A stretch of 63,656 nucleotides of DNA, from contig CAJTZX010000016.1 of assembly GCA_910584345.1 (NCBI GenBank), positions 1 to 63,656 on the forward strand. Direction: 5' to 3'. The translations under genes were made by a program, and so were the position numbers. The stretch is from an uncultured Eubacterium sp. Lineage in GTDB: Bacteria; Bacillota; Clostridia; Lachnospirales; Lachnospiraceae. The number at the start of each line of letters is the position of its first letter. Position 1 is the first letter of the stretch. Positions 42,939 to 52,918 of the stretch are shown piece after piece. Under the pieces are notes generated by a model. The model did not search any database, had not been told where the DNA came from, and saw nothing but the letters and a program-made list of their open reading frames with translations.

Positions 42939-43679
42939 TTATGAATCTGGTTCAAAAATGATATCTGTTGTCAGAGGCGTCCAGTTTTCCAGATGCAGTG
43001 TTCCCCTCTTTCCTTTTAGCTGCTTCATCACTGCATCCAGACGCATCACTTTTTCTACCAGATATCCGCTATCCCCTATTTCTGCTTTGATACCGCCAAA
43101 ATCTGCGGTAATATTACTTTCATGAAAAACGATCGCTTCCGGTACCAGCTCATATTTCATCAGCTGTTGGGAAAACGTCAATAGAAACGACAGTACATTT
43201 TCATCATCCAAATTTAATTTTTCGTAAACAATTACTTTCCGACATTCAATCCCATCTACTTTTGGCACATGATCGATCTGCCTTTTCGAAATCTCTACTA
43301 CAAACCCATCTTTATCAAAATATACATTTTGATTATTCGCTGCTATGTATCCAATCATGGCCTTTTCATACACTTTAATATGAATCGTATTCGGTGAAAC
43401 CAGTTCTATTTCCATCTCATCGATAAACGGAATCTTACGCGTTTGAAACAGCCGGTATTTTAACACCACATAGAGAGAATTCCAGGAATACTCATCATTT
43501 AATACGCTGTCTTTGATCTGCTGATCTGAATAAAGTTCATTTCCGCTTACCTGCACTTTTTTTAATTTGAACCCTGTAATACCAATCAGGATCAATATTG
43601 CTGCAAGAAGCAGAAAAAGCAGTATAAAAAGCAATACTTTTTTTCTTCTTGCCCGCTTCTTTCGGTTTTTTCTAATCAT
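42939..43679 (-). CDS. ftsQ: Cell division protein FtsQ/DivIB
   Basis: This bitopic protein scaffolds the divisome. A basic cytoplasmic N-terminus (MIRKNRKKRARRKK) is followed by one helix (about 15-37) and a POTRA domain (KLKKVQVSGNELYSDQQIKD). A beta domain then contains YFDKDGFVVEISKRQ. At 246 residues it is normal for DivIB. The start overlaps the end of ftsW by eight bases. It is the last gene before the ftsZ promoter. The sequence after the helix is poorly conserved across the family, so the assignment rests on the architecture and position. Confidence 0.9.
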   Translation of the reverse strand: MIRKNRKKRARRKKVLLFILLFLLLAAILILIGITGFKLKKVQVSGNELYSDQQIKDSVLNDEYSWNSLYVVLKYRLFQTRKIPFIDEMEIELVSPNTIHIKVYEKAMIGYIAANNQNVYFDKDGFVVEISKRQIDHVPKVDGIECRKVIVYEKLNLDDENVLSFLLTFSQQLMKYELVPEAIVFHESNITADFGGIKAEIGDSGYLVEKVMRLDAVMKQLKGKRGTLHLENWTPLTTDIIFEPDS

Positions 43680-44808
43680 GACTGCTACCTTCCAGACGGA
43701 TTCCCCTTGATACGCTTAGCGCCAGCCCCATTTCCGCCAGCAAAAAGCTTGTTGATGTACCGCCATAACTAATAAATGGCAGCGTAATACCCGTATTTGG
43801 AATCGTATTCGTTACAACTGAAATATTTAATATCACCTGAATTGCCATATGCGCCATAATACCGGATACGATCAGCGCGCCATATAAATCGGATGCATTA
43901 TTTGCAATCACCATCAGCCTCCAGATCATAAGCAAAAACAAAAGAATCACGCAAACCGCTCCAAACAGGCCAAGCTCCTCACAAATAATAGAAAAAATCA
44001 TATCATTCTGTGCTTCCGGCACAAATCCAAGCTTTTGCATACTCTGGCCCAAACCTTTGCCAAACAAGCCGCCGGAACCGATGGCATATAATGCCTGTAT
44101 CGTCTGAAACGCTGTATCTATCGTATATTTTTCTGGATGCAGCCAGGCATCAATACGCTGCATCCGATAGTTCGCCGCCATAATAAAACCGACTCCGCCG
44201 CCCACAACGCCGACTCCAACCATCGCAATAAACTGTCCAAATTTTGGACTTGCTACAAAAGTAATTACGATCGCTATCCCAAGGATAATAATACCTGTAC
44301 TCAAATTTTCGTAAGCTACAATTACAAAAATGGGGACGATCATAATCATGACTTTAATCAGATTTGTAAACTTGCCAATCTGCTTTGGTATCCGGCATAC
44401 AAGCCCTGCCAAAAATAAAATCATTGCCAGCTTTGCAAACTCGGACGGCTGGAAGCTCAACGGGCCGAGCGGAAGCCATCTGGAAGAACCTTTTGCTTCA
44501 TTTCCAATTCCTGGTATCAAAACAATTGCACACAGTCCAAAAGACAACAGATAGGCCAGATTTCCAAAATAGAACCATACATGATAATCAATTTTTGAAA
44601 TTACCAGCATAGCCACCAAGCCTAGTGCCACAGCCAATCCCTGACGTCTTAAGTAATGCAGAGGGTCGTTATACGTTTTATTCGCACTGTACGCACTAAC
44701 ACTGTACAGCATAACCAGGCCAAAACCTAATAAAAAAATTACCAGAAACATCAGACTGTAATCACAATATTTGATTTTCTTTTGTTTCGCCCTGTTTCGT
44801 TTGCCCAC
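43672..44808 (-). CDS. ftsW: SEDS peptidoglycan glycosyltransferase FtsW
   Basis: FtsW polymerises septal glycan with its partner transpeptidase. The 378 residues form about ten membrane helices and carry the SEDS hallmarks SRWLPLGPLSFQPSEFAKLA, QALYAIGSGGLFGKGLGQS and LGFVPEAQNDMIFSIICEEL, and near the end TGITLPFISYGGTS. The basic start MGKRNRAKQKK follows GGAGTTGTAAGA. The gene lies between murD and ftsQ. SpoVE, the sporulation paralogue, is nearly indistinguishable by sequence, and in many Clostridia the dcw copy serves both roles. Confidence 0.94.
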   Translation of the reverse strand: MGKRNRAKQKKIKYCDYSLMFLVIFLLGFGLVMLYSVSAYSANKTYNDPLHYLRRQGLAVALGLVAMLVISKIDYHVWFYFGNLAYLLSFGLCAIVLIPGIGNEAKGSSRWLPLGPLSFQPSEFAKLAMILFLAGLVCRIPKQIGKFTNLIKVMIMIVPIFVIVAYENLSTGIIILGIAIVITFVASPKFGQFIAMVGVGVVGGGVGFIMAANYRMQRIDAWLHPEKYTIDTAFQTIQALYAIGSGGLFGKGLGQSMQKLGFVPEAQNDMIFSIICEELGLFGAVCVILLFLLMIWRLMVIANNASDLYGALIVSGIMAHMAIQVILNISVVTNTIPNTGITLPFISYGGTSTSFLLAEMGLALSVSRGIRLEGSSHD

Positions 44809-44886
44809 TCTTACAACTCCTGATTTTTCTTCTACATCAGTCCGGCTCCCTGAAAGATTCCGGAATCTTGCGTATTGCCACGCATG

Positions 44887-46260
44887 TTATGCAAAGGAAG
44901 CGAAGCTGTGCACCAATTCCTTAAAAAGCTCTCCCCGTTTTTCATAATTGGGAAACATATCCCAGCTTGCACAGGCTGGCGACAGCAAGACCGCATCCCC
45001 AGGCTTTGCACGATCATGACAAAATGTTACAGCTTCTTTCAAAGTTTCACACATCACAAAATCTGTAAATCCTTTTGCGGATGCTTCATTTGCAATTTTT
45101 TCTTTTGTTTCTCCTATCAGTACGAGTTTTTCCACTTTACCATCAAAAGCGTCGATCCAATCTCCGTATTCTGACTGTTTATCGTATCCCCCGCCGATCA
45201 GCCAGGTCGGACGTTCCATTGCGCGTATTCCTTGAATCGCAGCATCCGGATTGGTTGCCTTTGAATCGTTGTAATAACGAACTCCTGCTATTTCTTCTAC
45301 ATATTCTATTCTATGCGCTACTGCCTGAAATGTTTTCAATACTTCTCTGATTTTTTCAAGCGGAACGCCAAGCGCCCTTGTAATAGCAATTGCTGCCATT
45401 ACATTTTCATAATTATGCGTTCCTAACAGATTTAATTCACAAGTATCTGCAATCTTTTGTATTCCATTCTCATCTGACAAAAAGATACTTTTTTCATCCA
45501 AATACAAGCCGCGTTCCAGCTTTCTTTTGCTACTAAAATAAATCACCTTTAAATAATGATCTATTGTTTTTCCAAATGTGCGCAACAGCTCATCTTCATA
45601 GTTGAGTACACATACCTGTCCGGGCTTTTGATTTTTCGTAATGGACTCTTTCACTGCAGTATAACACTCTAACGTATGATGTCTGTTCAGATGATCCGGG
45701 GTAATGTTTAAAATTGCTGACACATCTGGGCAGAACGTATCAATTGTCTCCAGCTGAAAACTGCTGATTTCTGCTGCTGTTACCGTCTGGTCTGTCATTT
45801 GAAGCGCAAGAGACGTATAAGGAATCCCTATATTGCCAACAACTTTTGCATCTTCAAAATAACTCTTTAAAATTTCCCCGGTCAAAGCGGTCGTCGTCGT
45901 CTTGCCATTTGTGCCTGTAATTGCCGCCAAACGACCTTTTGCACACCGGTAAGCCAGCTCTATCTCGCCCCAGACAGTCACACCCCTTTGAAAAAGTCTT
46001 ACAACAATCGGAAGATCCAGAGGAACTCCCGGACTTAGAACTGCAATGTTTATTTGGCTTATCATATCTTCATCTAATTTTCCAAGAAATATTGGAATAG
46101 ATTTGAATGCTTCTGATTTTGCGTGAATGTCCTCTTCGCACAATTTCTCATTGCTGTCATATAATATGGTATCTGCACCTATTTTTGCCAACAGCTGTGC
46201 CGCTGCAATACCGCTGGCTCCGGTTCCGATAACCAGAACCTTTTTTCCTTTTAACTCCAT
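44887..46260 (-). CDS. murD: UDP-N-acetylmuramoylalanine-D-glutamate ligase
   Basis: MurD adds D-glutamate to UDP-MurNAc-L-Ala. The 457 residues include an N-terminal Rossmann domain (VLVIGTGASGIAAAQLLAKI), the ATP loop AAITGTNGKTTTTALTG, the NITPDHLNRHHTLECYTAVK metal-binding region, and the C-terminal YYNDSKATNPDAAIQGI. The family end SPACASWDMFPNYEKRGELF is clear. It follows mraY by 20 bases on the same strand with GGAGGAAATAA before the ATG. MurG and MurE/F are not in this cluster. Confidence 0.96.
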   Translation of the reverse strand: MELKGKKVLVIGTGASGIAAAQLLAKIGADTILYDSNEKLCEEDIHAKSEAFKSIPIFLGKLDEDMISQINIAVLSPGVPLDLPIVVRLFQRGVTVWGEIELAYRCAKGRLAAITGTNGKTTTTALTGEILKSYFEDAKVVGNIGIPYTSLALQMTDQTVTAAEISSFQLETIDTFCPDVSAILNITPDHLNRHHTLECYTAVKESITKNQKPGQVCVLNYEDELLRTFGKTIDHYLKVIYFSSKRKLERGLYLDEKSIFLSDENGIQKIADTCELNLLGTHNYENVMAAIAITRALGVPLEKIREVLKTFQAVAHRIEYVEEIAGVRYYNDSKATNPDAAIQGIRAMERPTWLIGGGYDKQSEYGDWIDAFDGKVEKLVLIGETKEKIANEASAKGFTDFVMCETLKEAVTFCHDRAKPGDAVLLSPACASWDMFPNYEKRGELFKELVHSFASFA

Positions 46261-46280
46261 TTATTTCCTCCTGCTTTCAT

Positions 46281-47249
46281 TTATAGGCCCATATAAGCAG
46301 CCAGACATAAAAGCGTTGTAATAATCGAAAATACCGCTACGACTCTTGTCTCTGACCAACCTCCAAGTTCAAAATGATGGTGAATCGGAGCCATACGGAA
46401 AATACGCTTTCCATGTGTGATTTTAAAATAGCTCACCTGAATCATCACCGATAAAATTTCGATCCAATAAATCAAACCAACAATTAAAATAAACATCGGC
46501 ATCTGCATCATATACGCGGTAGCTGCTACAAATCCTCCAAGTGCCAAAGAACCGGTATCTCCCATAAACACACTCGCCGGATAAACATTAAAGAGCAAAA
46601 ATCCAAGCAGCGCACCGACAACCGCACAAGTAATCGGCTCAATCCCACTGTTTGTCGCCACTGCCACCACACTGAAAAACGTTGCAATTAATACGGTTAC
46701 ACTAGAGGCAAGGCCATCCAGTCCATCTGTAAAATTAGCGCCATTTACTGTGCCAATCACTGCCAAAAATAAGATCGGCAATGCCAGCCATCCAAAATCC
46801 GCATATTTGCCGCCTGAAAATGGTATGAGCATTGTAAGTGGAATATCAGAAAACCGATATAAATATATGGCAAATACAGCAGTTACCACAATCTCTAGTA
46901 TCATCTTCTGCCACGCCAACAATCCATCCGAACGTTTTAAAACCACTTTTAAATAGTCATCAAAAAATCCAATGACCCCAAAGCCTACCGTTACAAATAA
47001 TATCGGTATGATCTTCGGATAGGAGGAGATGAAAAACATCGATGTTACAATAATCGCCAGTAAAAACATCAGTCCTCCCATCGTCGGTGTCCCCGTTTTT
47101 TTCTGATGCGACTTTAATTCTTTTCGCTCTGTATTTCCAACCTTCAGCCTTCGTAAAACCGGTATCATCAGCGGCCCCGAAAGCGCTGTGACTGCAAATG
47201 CAAGTATGACTGCAAAAATATAGCGAAAATCAATTAACTGCTGTGTCAT
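46281..47249 (-). CDS. mraY: Phospho-N-acetylmuramoyl-pentapeptide transferase
   Basis: MraY makes lipid I by moving phospho-MurNAc-pentapeptide onto undecaprenyl phosphate. The 322 residues have ten membrane helices. They carry KTGTPTMGGLMFL, the catalytic Asp pair in GFFDDYLKV, NFTDGLDGLASSV, and the HHHFE motif in MAPIHHHFELGGWSE. It is 322 residues long, typical of Firmicutes. The start follows AAAGAGAAATG. A consensus promoter at 47342-47370 and a leader hairpin at 47276-47305 lie upstream, so transcription of mraY, murD, ftsW and ftsQ can begin here independently of mraZ. Confidence 0.96.
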   Translation of the reverse strand: MTQQLIDFRYIFAVILAFAVTALSGPLMIPVLRRLKVGNTERKELKSHQKKTGTPTMGGLMFLLAIIVTSMFFISSYPKIIPILFVTVGFGVIGFFDDYLKVVLKRSDGLLAWQKMILEIVVTAVFAIYLYRFSDIPLTMLIPFSGGKYADFGWLALPILFLAVIGTVNGANFTDGLDGLASSVTVLIATFFSVVAVATNSGIEPITCAVVGALLGFLLFNVYPASVFMGDTGSLALGGFVAATAYMMQMPMFILIVGLIYWIEILSVMIQVSYFKITHGKRIFRMAPIHHHFELGGWSETRVVAVFSIITTLLCLAAYMGL

Positions 47250-47275
47250 TTCTCTTTATCCTTCTTTCATTTGTC

Positions 47276-47305
47276 TGCAACAGTCTCAAGCATCGGACTG
47301 TTGCA
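47276..47305 (-). other. Hairpin in the mraY leader
   Basis: TGCAACAGTC pairs perfectly with GACTGTTGCA around ten bases, between the mraY promoter and start codon. No U-run follows; an mRNA-stability or regulatory role is possible. Confidence 0.55.
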
Positions 47306-47341
47306 CTTTGCTATCCCCGACAACCCAATAATGCAACCTAT

Positions 47342-47370
47342 AGTATAACGGATTTTTTCACATGTTGCAA
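47342..47370 (-). promoter_or_regulatory. Internal dcw promoter before mraY
   Basis: TTGCAA (47365-47370), a 17-base spacer and TATACT (47342-47347) on the minus strand. Confidence 0.8.
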
Positions 47371-47419
47371 GAGGATTGCATAGATTTCTGCATTTCTTAA
47401 GCTATGATGTTGTAACGGG

Positions 47420-49192
47420 CTATTCCTGTTCTTCTTTTTCTTTTTCTGCTTTTTCCTTCTCTATTACCGCAGGATCTTTTTCAATACCTAAATATGGCAA
47501 AATATTTAAGTAAATCTCCTTTGCCACCGGCGCGGCGATCGTTCCTCCATAATAGATACCAGTCGGATTATTGATAATCACAAGGCATAACACTTGTGGA
47601 TCACTTGCAGGCGCAAAACACATAAACGAAGAGATATAACGGTGTGCACTTCTTGGCAATGTCTGGGAAGTAGCAGTCTTACCGCCAATCTCATAGCCTT
47701 CAATATATGCTTTATTACCGCCGCCTTCCGACACTACTTTTTCCAAAAGGGAGCGCATTGTATTTGACGTCTCAGCGCTTAAAATCTGCGCAGATGGTTC
47801 ATAATCAAATACTTCGACAGGATTTCCTTCCTGGTCTTCGATCTGTACGCCAAAATGTGGAGTAATGCGCTTTCCTCCATTAATCAAAGAAGAAATCGTT
47901 GTAGCCAGCTGGACCGGAGTAATCTGAAAAGACTGGCCAAACGAAATCGTTGCCAACTCTACTTGGCCAATGTTCTTTTTCTGATGCATAATCGTTTTTG
48001 CTTCTCCCGGCAGATCGATACCTGTTTTTGATAGTAATCCAAACTGCTTAAAATATTTGTAATACTGATCGGTACCAAGTCTCATACCAAGCTCGATAAA
48101 TACCGGATTACAGGAATTTTCAAGCCCCTGCACGAAATTTTGCGCACCATGTCCGCTTGTTCTTGCACATCGGATCCGTCTGTCTTCCACAATCTTATAG
48201 CCCGGACAGAAAAAATGATCGTTGAGTGAAACTACTCCTGCTTCTAATGCTGCCGAGGCTGTGATTACCTTAAAAGTAGAACCAGGTTCGTACGTATCAT
48301 TGATGCACCCGTTACGCCACATCTGGTTTAATAAGTTCTGCTTTTCTTCCGCATTCGAATATGTGGTTCCTTCTGGAAGTTCATACGGTTCGTTCAGATT
48401 AAACTCCGGCAAATTTACCATTGCCATAATTTCCCCGTTGGAAGGCTTCATAATAATAATGCTTACGCTGTCAGCTTCTTTTGCCTGCATAGCCTTTTCT
48501 GCTGCCTGCTGCGCATACATCTGAATATTATAATCCAGACTAATGCGTAAATTGTTCCCATCAATCGGATTTTGACGGCTTTCTCCGGCATCTGCCAGTT
48601 CTACACCTCTAGCGTCCGTCAGCGTTAAAATCTTACCGTTTGTACCCATCATTTTTTCATCATATACAACTTCCAGGCCAATAATTCCCTGGTTATCACC
48701 TCCTGTAAAACCAAGCACTTTGGATGCAAGGTTATCGTATAAATAATATCTTTTATAGTCCTCATCCACCTTTACGCCTGCCAATTTATAATCCCGTATT
48801 TTGTCCCCGATTTCTTTTGGCACATTGGATTTGACCCTCTCAATAGAACTGACTTTTTCTACACGTTTTCGTACCGCATCCTCATCCATCTCCAGCTCTT
48901 TGGATAATACTTTAACAATCTTTTCTCCGTCTTTGACCTGGCTGTGAATGACTGAAATTGTACACACACTGCGGTTGGAAGCAAGTACTTTTCCATTAAT
49001 ATCCAAAATCTTGCCTCTTGCCGCCTTAATATCCCTCTCGCGTTCATGCAAATCCTGCGCCTGTGCACTATAAAATTCCGACTGAAACACCATAAGATAT
49101 ACAAGGCGGCCTGCCAAAAAAATTAAAACGAGTGAGATACAAAAAAATACGGTAACAATTTTTTTTCGATTATGCGTTTTCATCCCATTCAT
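47420..49192 (-). CDS. SpoVD-type class B penicillin-binding protein
   Basis: This 590-residue transpeptidase has one N-terminal membrane helix (VTVFFCISLVLIFLAGRLVY), a pedestal domain (ARGKILDINGKVLASNRSVC) and a transpeptidase domain. The domain has the nucleophile in EPGSTFKVITASA, SCN in LENSCNPVFIELG and a third motif that reads GGKTATSQTLPRS, Lys-Thr-Ala rather than the usual KTG. In spore formers this position in the cluster is SpoVD, which makes cortex peptidoglycan with SpoVE. There is no PASTA domain. It follows the other class B PBP gene by 70 bases. The N-terminal start has a GTTTGCTTTATGAATG context with weak ribosome site. Confidence 0.88.
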   Translation of the reverse strand: MNGMKTHNRKKIVTVFFCISLVLIFLAGRLVYLMVFQSEFYSAQAQDLHERERDIKAARGKILDINGKVLASNRSVCTISVIHSQVKDGEKIVKVLSKELEMDEDAVRKRVEKVSSIERVKSNVPKEIGDKIRDYKLAGVKVDEDYKRYYLYDNLASKVLGFTGGDNQGIIGLEVVYDEKMMGTNGKILTLTDARGVELADAGESRQNPIDGNNLRISLDYNIQMYAQQAAEKAMQAKEADSVSIIIMKPSNGEIMAMVNLPEFNLNEPYELPEGTTYSNAEEKQNLLNQMWRNGCINDTYEPGSTFKVITASAALEAGVVSLNDHFFCPGYKIVEDRRIRCARTSGHGAQNFVQGLENSCNPVFIELGMRLGTDQYYKYFKQFGLLSKTGIDLPGEAKTIMHQKKNIGQVELATISFGQSFQITPVQLATTISSLINGGKRITPHFGVQIEDQEGNPVEVFDYEPSAQILSAETSNTMRSLLEKVVSEGGGNKAYIEGYEIGGKTATSQTLPRSAHRYISSFMCFAPASDPQVLCLVIINNPTGIYYGGTIAAPVAKEIYLNILPYLGIEKDPAVIEKEKAEKEKEEQE

Positions 49193-49262
49193 AAAGCAAA
49201 CCTCATAATAGCAGTTATTATAGCTTATTCTGCAATTATGAGGTTATGTATTTTTTACCGGA

Positions 49263-51392
49263 TCAATTGTATTTTACAGCCTCACCTAATGCTGCCTTTG
49301 CTTCGTAGCCGGCAATTTCCATGTACATATTGGTATCCTTTTTCTTCAAAGCATCTTTTTTTACTTTTTCGTCTTTGTATATATTCATATAAGGAAGAAT
49401 CTCTTCCAAAATTTCTCTCGCCAGATTTTGTGCAAACGTACTGTGTGCCTGTTCCTTATTCTCCGTTGGCTGATTTGGTGTATCAATCACTACATAAATA
49501 ACAAGCTGAGGATTTTCCTGCGGCAGATATCCAATAAATGACACTACATAATTGTTCTCTGATCTTGGAATCTTTTCTGCTGTCCCTGTTTTGCCGCCCA
49601 TCGAATATCCTGGTACTTTTGCAACTCCTGCGGTTCCTTCACTGACAGTTGCAAATAAGTACTCTTTTAATCGATTGCTTGTTTCTTTCGATACCGTTTG
49701 TTTGAGCAGTTCCGGTTTAAACTCTTTGACAAGGCTGCCATTTTCGTCTGTTACTTTGGACACGATATATGGCCGATAATAATTTCCGCCGTTAATTACC
49801 GAACTGAAAGCGCTTATCATCTGAATCATTGTACAGTTAAACGTCTGCCCGAACGATGAGGTTGCTAAGTCTACCGAAGACATCTGCTCTGCTGTACGCA
49901 CAAGCGTATCCGTCCTTGCTTCACCCGGCAAATCAATATTCGTTTTAAATCCTATGCCAAAATCACTCTGATACCGCCCAAATGTATCTTTTCCAATTTT
50001 TCTGACCATCTGCATTAAAGCATCGTTGCAGGAATCCATCAATGCCTTCTGCACGGTTTCTGTCCCATGGCCGGATCTGGCCACACAGCGTATCTTCTTA
50101 TCTGCGATCTGTTCATAACCATCGCATTCAAATGTTTCTCTGCCACTTAATTTTCCACTGTCCAGCCCGGACGCTACAGTGAGTACCTTTTGCACAGAAC
50201 CAGGTTCAAATGTATCGCTGATACAAAAATTACGCCAGATTCTATTTAACGCATCCGCCTTTTCATTTTCGGTCATCTTGTCAATTTCTTCTTTTGTATA
50301 ATACCCTTCCAGGGAACGTGGATTCGACAAATCATAATCCGGAGCATCTGCCATTGCATATATTCCGCCTGTATTCGGATTCTGTATAATGACGCCAATC
50401 TTTTCTGCTCCATCCCCAGGTCTTGCTTCATCACGAAAAGCCCTGTTAAACTCCTTGATTTTTGCTTCAACAACTGTTTGTATATTCATATCGATCGTTG
50501 TTACGATATTATTTCCATTTACCGCGTCTTTAATCGTTTTTTCCATGGCGTTATCTGAATTCAGATAGCCATATTGCCTACCATTTGTACCGTTTAACGT
50601 ACTGTTATAAAAATTTTCTAATCCTGCCATCCCCAGATTACCGGATGTCGTAGAACCAATGACAGAGCTGGCAAGCGTTTTATATGGATAATTCCGCTGA
50701 TACTCTTTTTCAAACCAAATGCCATTGATATATTTTGCTGGATTTGATTCCTCATCTTCATCTTTTTCTTCAGCATTCTTTTTATCTGTGTTCGGTTCAT
50801 TTTCTTTTGATTTAGCATCTTTTTCTTTACTATTTTTTTCTATATCAGTTTTTTCTTTATTTTCTTCCTCACCCTGCGTTTTATCCTCTTGTCCTTCCTT
50901 TTGTTTTTCAAGAAAAACCTGCACCTCTTCGAAAGGTATTCTTTTTGCAAGTACTTTATATCGGTTTTCCGGGTTTTCCTTAATAAAAGTACGGATCTCT
51001 GTCTCTGAAAGTTCATCTGGAAAACTGGTCATCAACGCCTGTATCGTTGGTTCCAGATACTTTTCATCTGAAGAAATTACATAACTGTCTAAAATAATAT
51101 TATACACATCCAGACTTGTCGCCAGCGCAATCCCATTGCAATCCAAAATGTCACCTCTGCGAAATGGTATCATCTGACTGTCATAATTTGCCTGTGCAAG
51201 TACAATTTTTTGATATTTTTGACCACTCGTATGTTCAATGTATGCCAAACGGCCCATAAGTCCTGCCAGCGCAAGTACGATCCCGAAAAATACAACCAAC
51301 ATTTTTAAATGATTTCTGCGGTTTAACTTGATCCACTTGCGCCCTGGTCTTTTCTTCCTTTTCTTCCTGCCGGATCTGTTTCCTGCTGCCAT
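49263..51392 (-). CDS. Class B penicillin-binding protein (FtsI/PbpB-like)
   Basis: This 709-residue transpeptidase partners FtsW in septal wall synthesis. It has a basic N-terminus, one membrane helix (about 31-50) and a pedestal domain. That domain is interrupted by a striking Lys/Glu/Asp-rich insertion at about residues 163-215, almost without hydrophobics. The active site is present: EPGSVQKVLT (Ser-x-x-Lys), MDSCNDALMQMV (SCN) and GGKTGTAEKIPRS. Thr-Phe in the usual STFK is replaced by Val-Gln. No PASTA domain is visible. It lies 73 bases after ftsL on the same strand. The charged insert makes it about 60 residues longer than typical. Confidence 0.9.
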   Translation of the reverse strand: MAAGNRSGRKKRKKRPGRKWIKLNRRNHLKMLVVFFGIVLALAGLMGRLAYIEHTSGQKYQKIVLAQANYDSQMIPFRRGDILDCNGIALATSLDVYNIILDSYVISSDEKYLEPTIQALMTSFPDELSETEIRTFIKENPENRYKVLAKRIPFEEVQVFLEKQKEGQEDKTQGEEENKEKTDIEKNSKEKDAKSKENEPNTDKKNAEEKDEDEESNPAKYINGIWFEKEYQRNYPYKTLASSVIGSTTSGNLGMAGLENFYNSTLNGTNGRQYGYLNSDNAMEKTIKDAVNGNNIVTTIDMNIQTVVEAKIKEFNRAFRDEARPGDGAEKIGVIIQNPNTGGIYAMADAPDYDLSNPRSLEGYYTKEEIDKMTENEKADALNRIWRNFCISDTFEPGSVQKVLTVASGLDSGKLSGRETFECDGYEQIADKKIRCVARSGHGTETVQKALMDSCNDALMQMVRKIGKDTFGRYQSDFGIGFKTNIDLPGEARTDTLVRTAEQMSSVDLATSSFGQTFNCTMIQMISAFSSVINGGNYYRPYIVSKVTDENGSLVKEFKPELLKQTVSKETSNRLKEYLFATVSEGTAGVAKVPGYSMGGKTGTAEKIPRSENNYVVSFIGYLPQENPQLVIYVVIDTPNQPTENKEQAHSTFAQNLAREILEEILPYMNIYKDEKVKKDALKKKDTNMYMEIAGYEAKAALGEAVKYN

Positions 51393-51465
51393 ATGCCACC
51401 TTTATCTTAAAATTCTTAAGCTTTAACAATGAAACCTTTATGTACGAATACTTTCCTTAGAATAT

Positions 51466-51960
51466 TTAATCTGAATACTGCGTCATATAATCTGCATTTT
51501 CAATTGTATAATACTTGATCTGCTGATCGGTAGGATATTTCATACCTAACTTTTTTGCCTGTTTCTTTACTGCTTTCAGATCAATAGAAGCAGTAATCCT
51601 TTTATATGCCGCATCGTTTTCGAGTTTCAAAGCAGATATCTCCGACTGCAATGTCTCTATCGATCTTTGTCTGAAAATCAAATCAGACTGCAAATCCACA
51701 TAGGCTACCGAAGTCAATGCGACTACCATGACGCATACGGATAAAAAAGCCACATATCCGGCGTTCATTTTCAGCGCGCGTTCGCGGTTTCTTCTCGCCG
51801 CACGCCTGCGCCTGCGCTTTTGCTCTGATACCCTCCTTTCCTCTTTTCTCTTTTTTCGTTCCTCGTGATAATCTGGTACAGTTTCCAGCCTCCGGACTGT
51901 GTTGCCATCTTCGTAAGTATAGATCCCATAGGATCTTCGCTCTTTCTGTCTGCTCATCAC
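51466..51960 (-). CDS. ftsL: FtsL-like septum protein
   Basis: The 164-residue bitopic protein has a long, very basic cytoplasmic part (about 1-62, with QKRRRRRAARRNRERALKM). One membrane helix follows (GYVAFLSVCVMVVALTSVAY), then an extracellular coiled coil (RQRSIETLQSEISALKLEND) and a C-terminal KKLGMKYPTDQQIKYYTIEN, the usual FtsL ending. FtsL pairs with DivIC/FtsB and DivIB in the divisome. Sequence conservation is low, so the call relies on position between rsmH and the PBP and on architecture. Its first ATG overlaps the rsmH stop as ATGA. Confidence 0.85.
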   Translation of the reverse strand: MMSRQKERRSYGIYTYEDGNTVRRLETVPDYHEERKKRKEERRVSEQKRRRRRAARRNRERALKMNAGYVAFLSVCVMVVALTSVAYVDLQSDLIFRQRSIETLQSEISALKLENDAAYKRITASIDLKAVKKQAKKLGMKYPTDQQIKYYTIENADYMTQYSD

Positions 51961-52898
51961 TGCTCCTTCCGTTCAAAAACTCTGAGCCTGGCGCTCTTTG
52001 AACGTTTATTAGTTTTCAATTCTTCCTCAGATGGTACCATCGGCTTACTGACTACTGTCCCCTTCGACATCCTTCCGCATACGCAAACCGGAAAATCCGG
52101 CGGGCATATACATGGATGTTCATTTTTCTTAAAAGTCGTTTTTACAATACGATCTTCTAAAGAATGGAAGGTGATAACACAAATGCGTCCGCCGTCATTG
52201 AGCAGATCAATCATGTCATCCAAGCTGTCCTTTAGTACTTCCAACTCGCGATTTAATTCAATACGAATCGCCTGAAAAGTCCTTTTGGCCGGATGGCCGC
52301 CGCTCTTTTGCACCTTCATAGGAATCGCAGCACGAATTACTGCACACAATTCCCCGGTTGTAAGAATCTCTTTTTCTCTTCTTGTAGTTACAATATGTTT
52401 TGCTATGTTTTTGGCAAACTTGTCCTCTCCAAAATCGCGAATGATCCGAAAGAGCTCTTTTTCACTGTAGTTATTTACAATGTCTTTTGCTGTTAGCTGC
52501 TGTCTGTCATCCATACGCATGTCTAACGGTGCGTCTTCTTCACGATAGGTAAAGCCTCGCGCCGGAGTATCCAGTTGAAATGAGGATACTCCAAGATCCA
52601 GAATAATTCCGTCTACTTTTTCTATCCCAAGATTGTGAAGCTGCATGCGCATATCGGCATAATTACTGCGCACAATGTTGACACGGTCTTTAAATTTTTC
52701 CAACCGATTGGATGCTGCACGAATCGCATCCGCATCCTGGTCAATTCCAATCAAACGTCCTTTTCCTGACAAATGGCTTAACACCTCATAAGCATGCCCT
52801 CCGCCTCCTAAAGTGCCATCTACGTAAATTCCGTCAGACCTGATCTTTAGCTGCTCGATCGTCTCCTGCAATAACACTGAGGTATGATTAAATTCCAT
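51957..52898 (-). CDS. rsmH: 16S rRNA (cytosine-1402-N4) methyltransferase
   Basis: RsmH (MraW) methylates C1402 of 16S rRNA at N4. The 313 residues start MEFNHTSVLLQETIEQL and include the SAM-binding YVDGTLGGGGHAYEVLSHL, ILDLGVSSFQLDTPARGFTY, and the C-terminal PSEEELKTNKRSKSARLRVF. It follows mraZ by 20 bases and is coupled to ftsL by an ATGA overlap. Its place at the second position of the dcw cluster is universal in Firmicutes. Confidence 0.97.
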   Translation of the reverse strand: MEFNHTSVLLQETIEQLKIRSDGIYVDGTLGGGGHAYEVLSHLSGKGRLIGIDQDADAIRAASNRLEKFKDRVNIVRSNYADMRMQLHNLGIEKVDGIILDLGVSSFQLDTPARGFTYREEDAPLDMRMDDRQQLTAKDIVNNYSEKELFRIIRDFGEDKFAKNIAKHIVTTRREKEILTTGELCAVIRAAIPMKVQKSGGHPAKRTFQAIRIELNRELEVLKDSLDDMIDLLNDGGRICVITFHSLEDRIVKTTFKKNEHPCICPPDFPVCVCGRMSKGTVVSKPMVPSEEELKTNKRSKSARLRVFERKEQ

Positions 52899-52918
52899 TG
52901 GCCCTTTCCTGCGGATGA

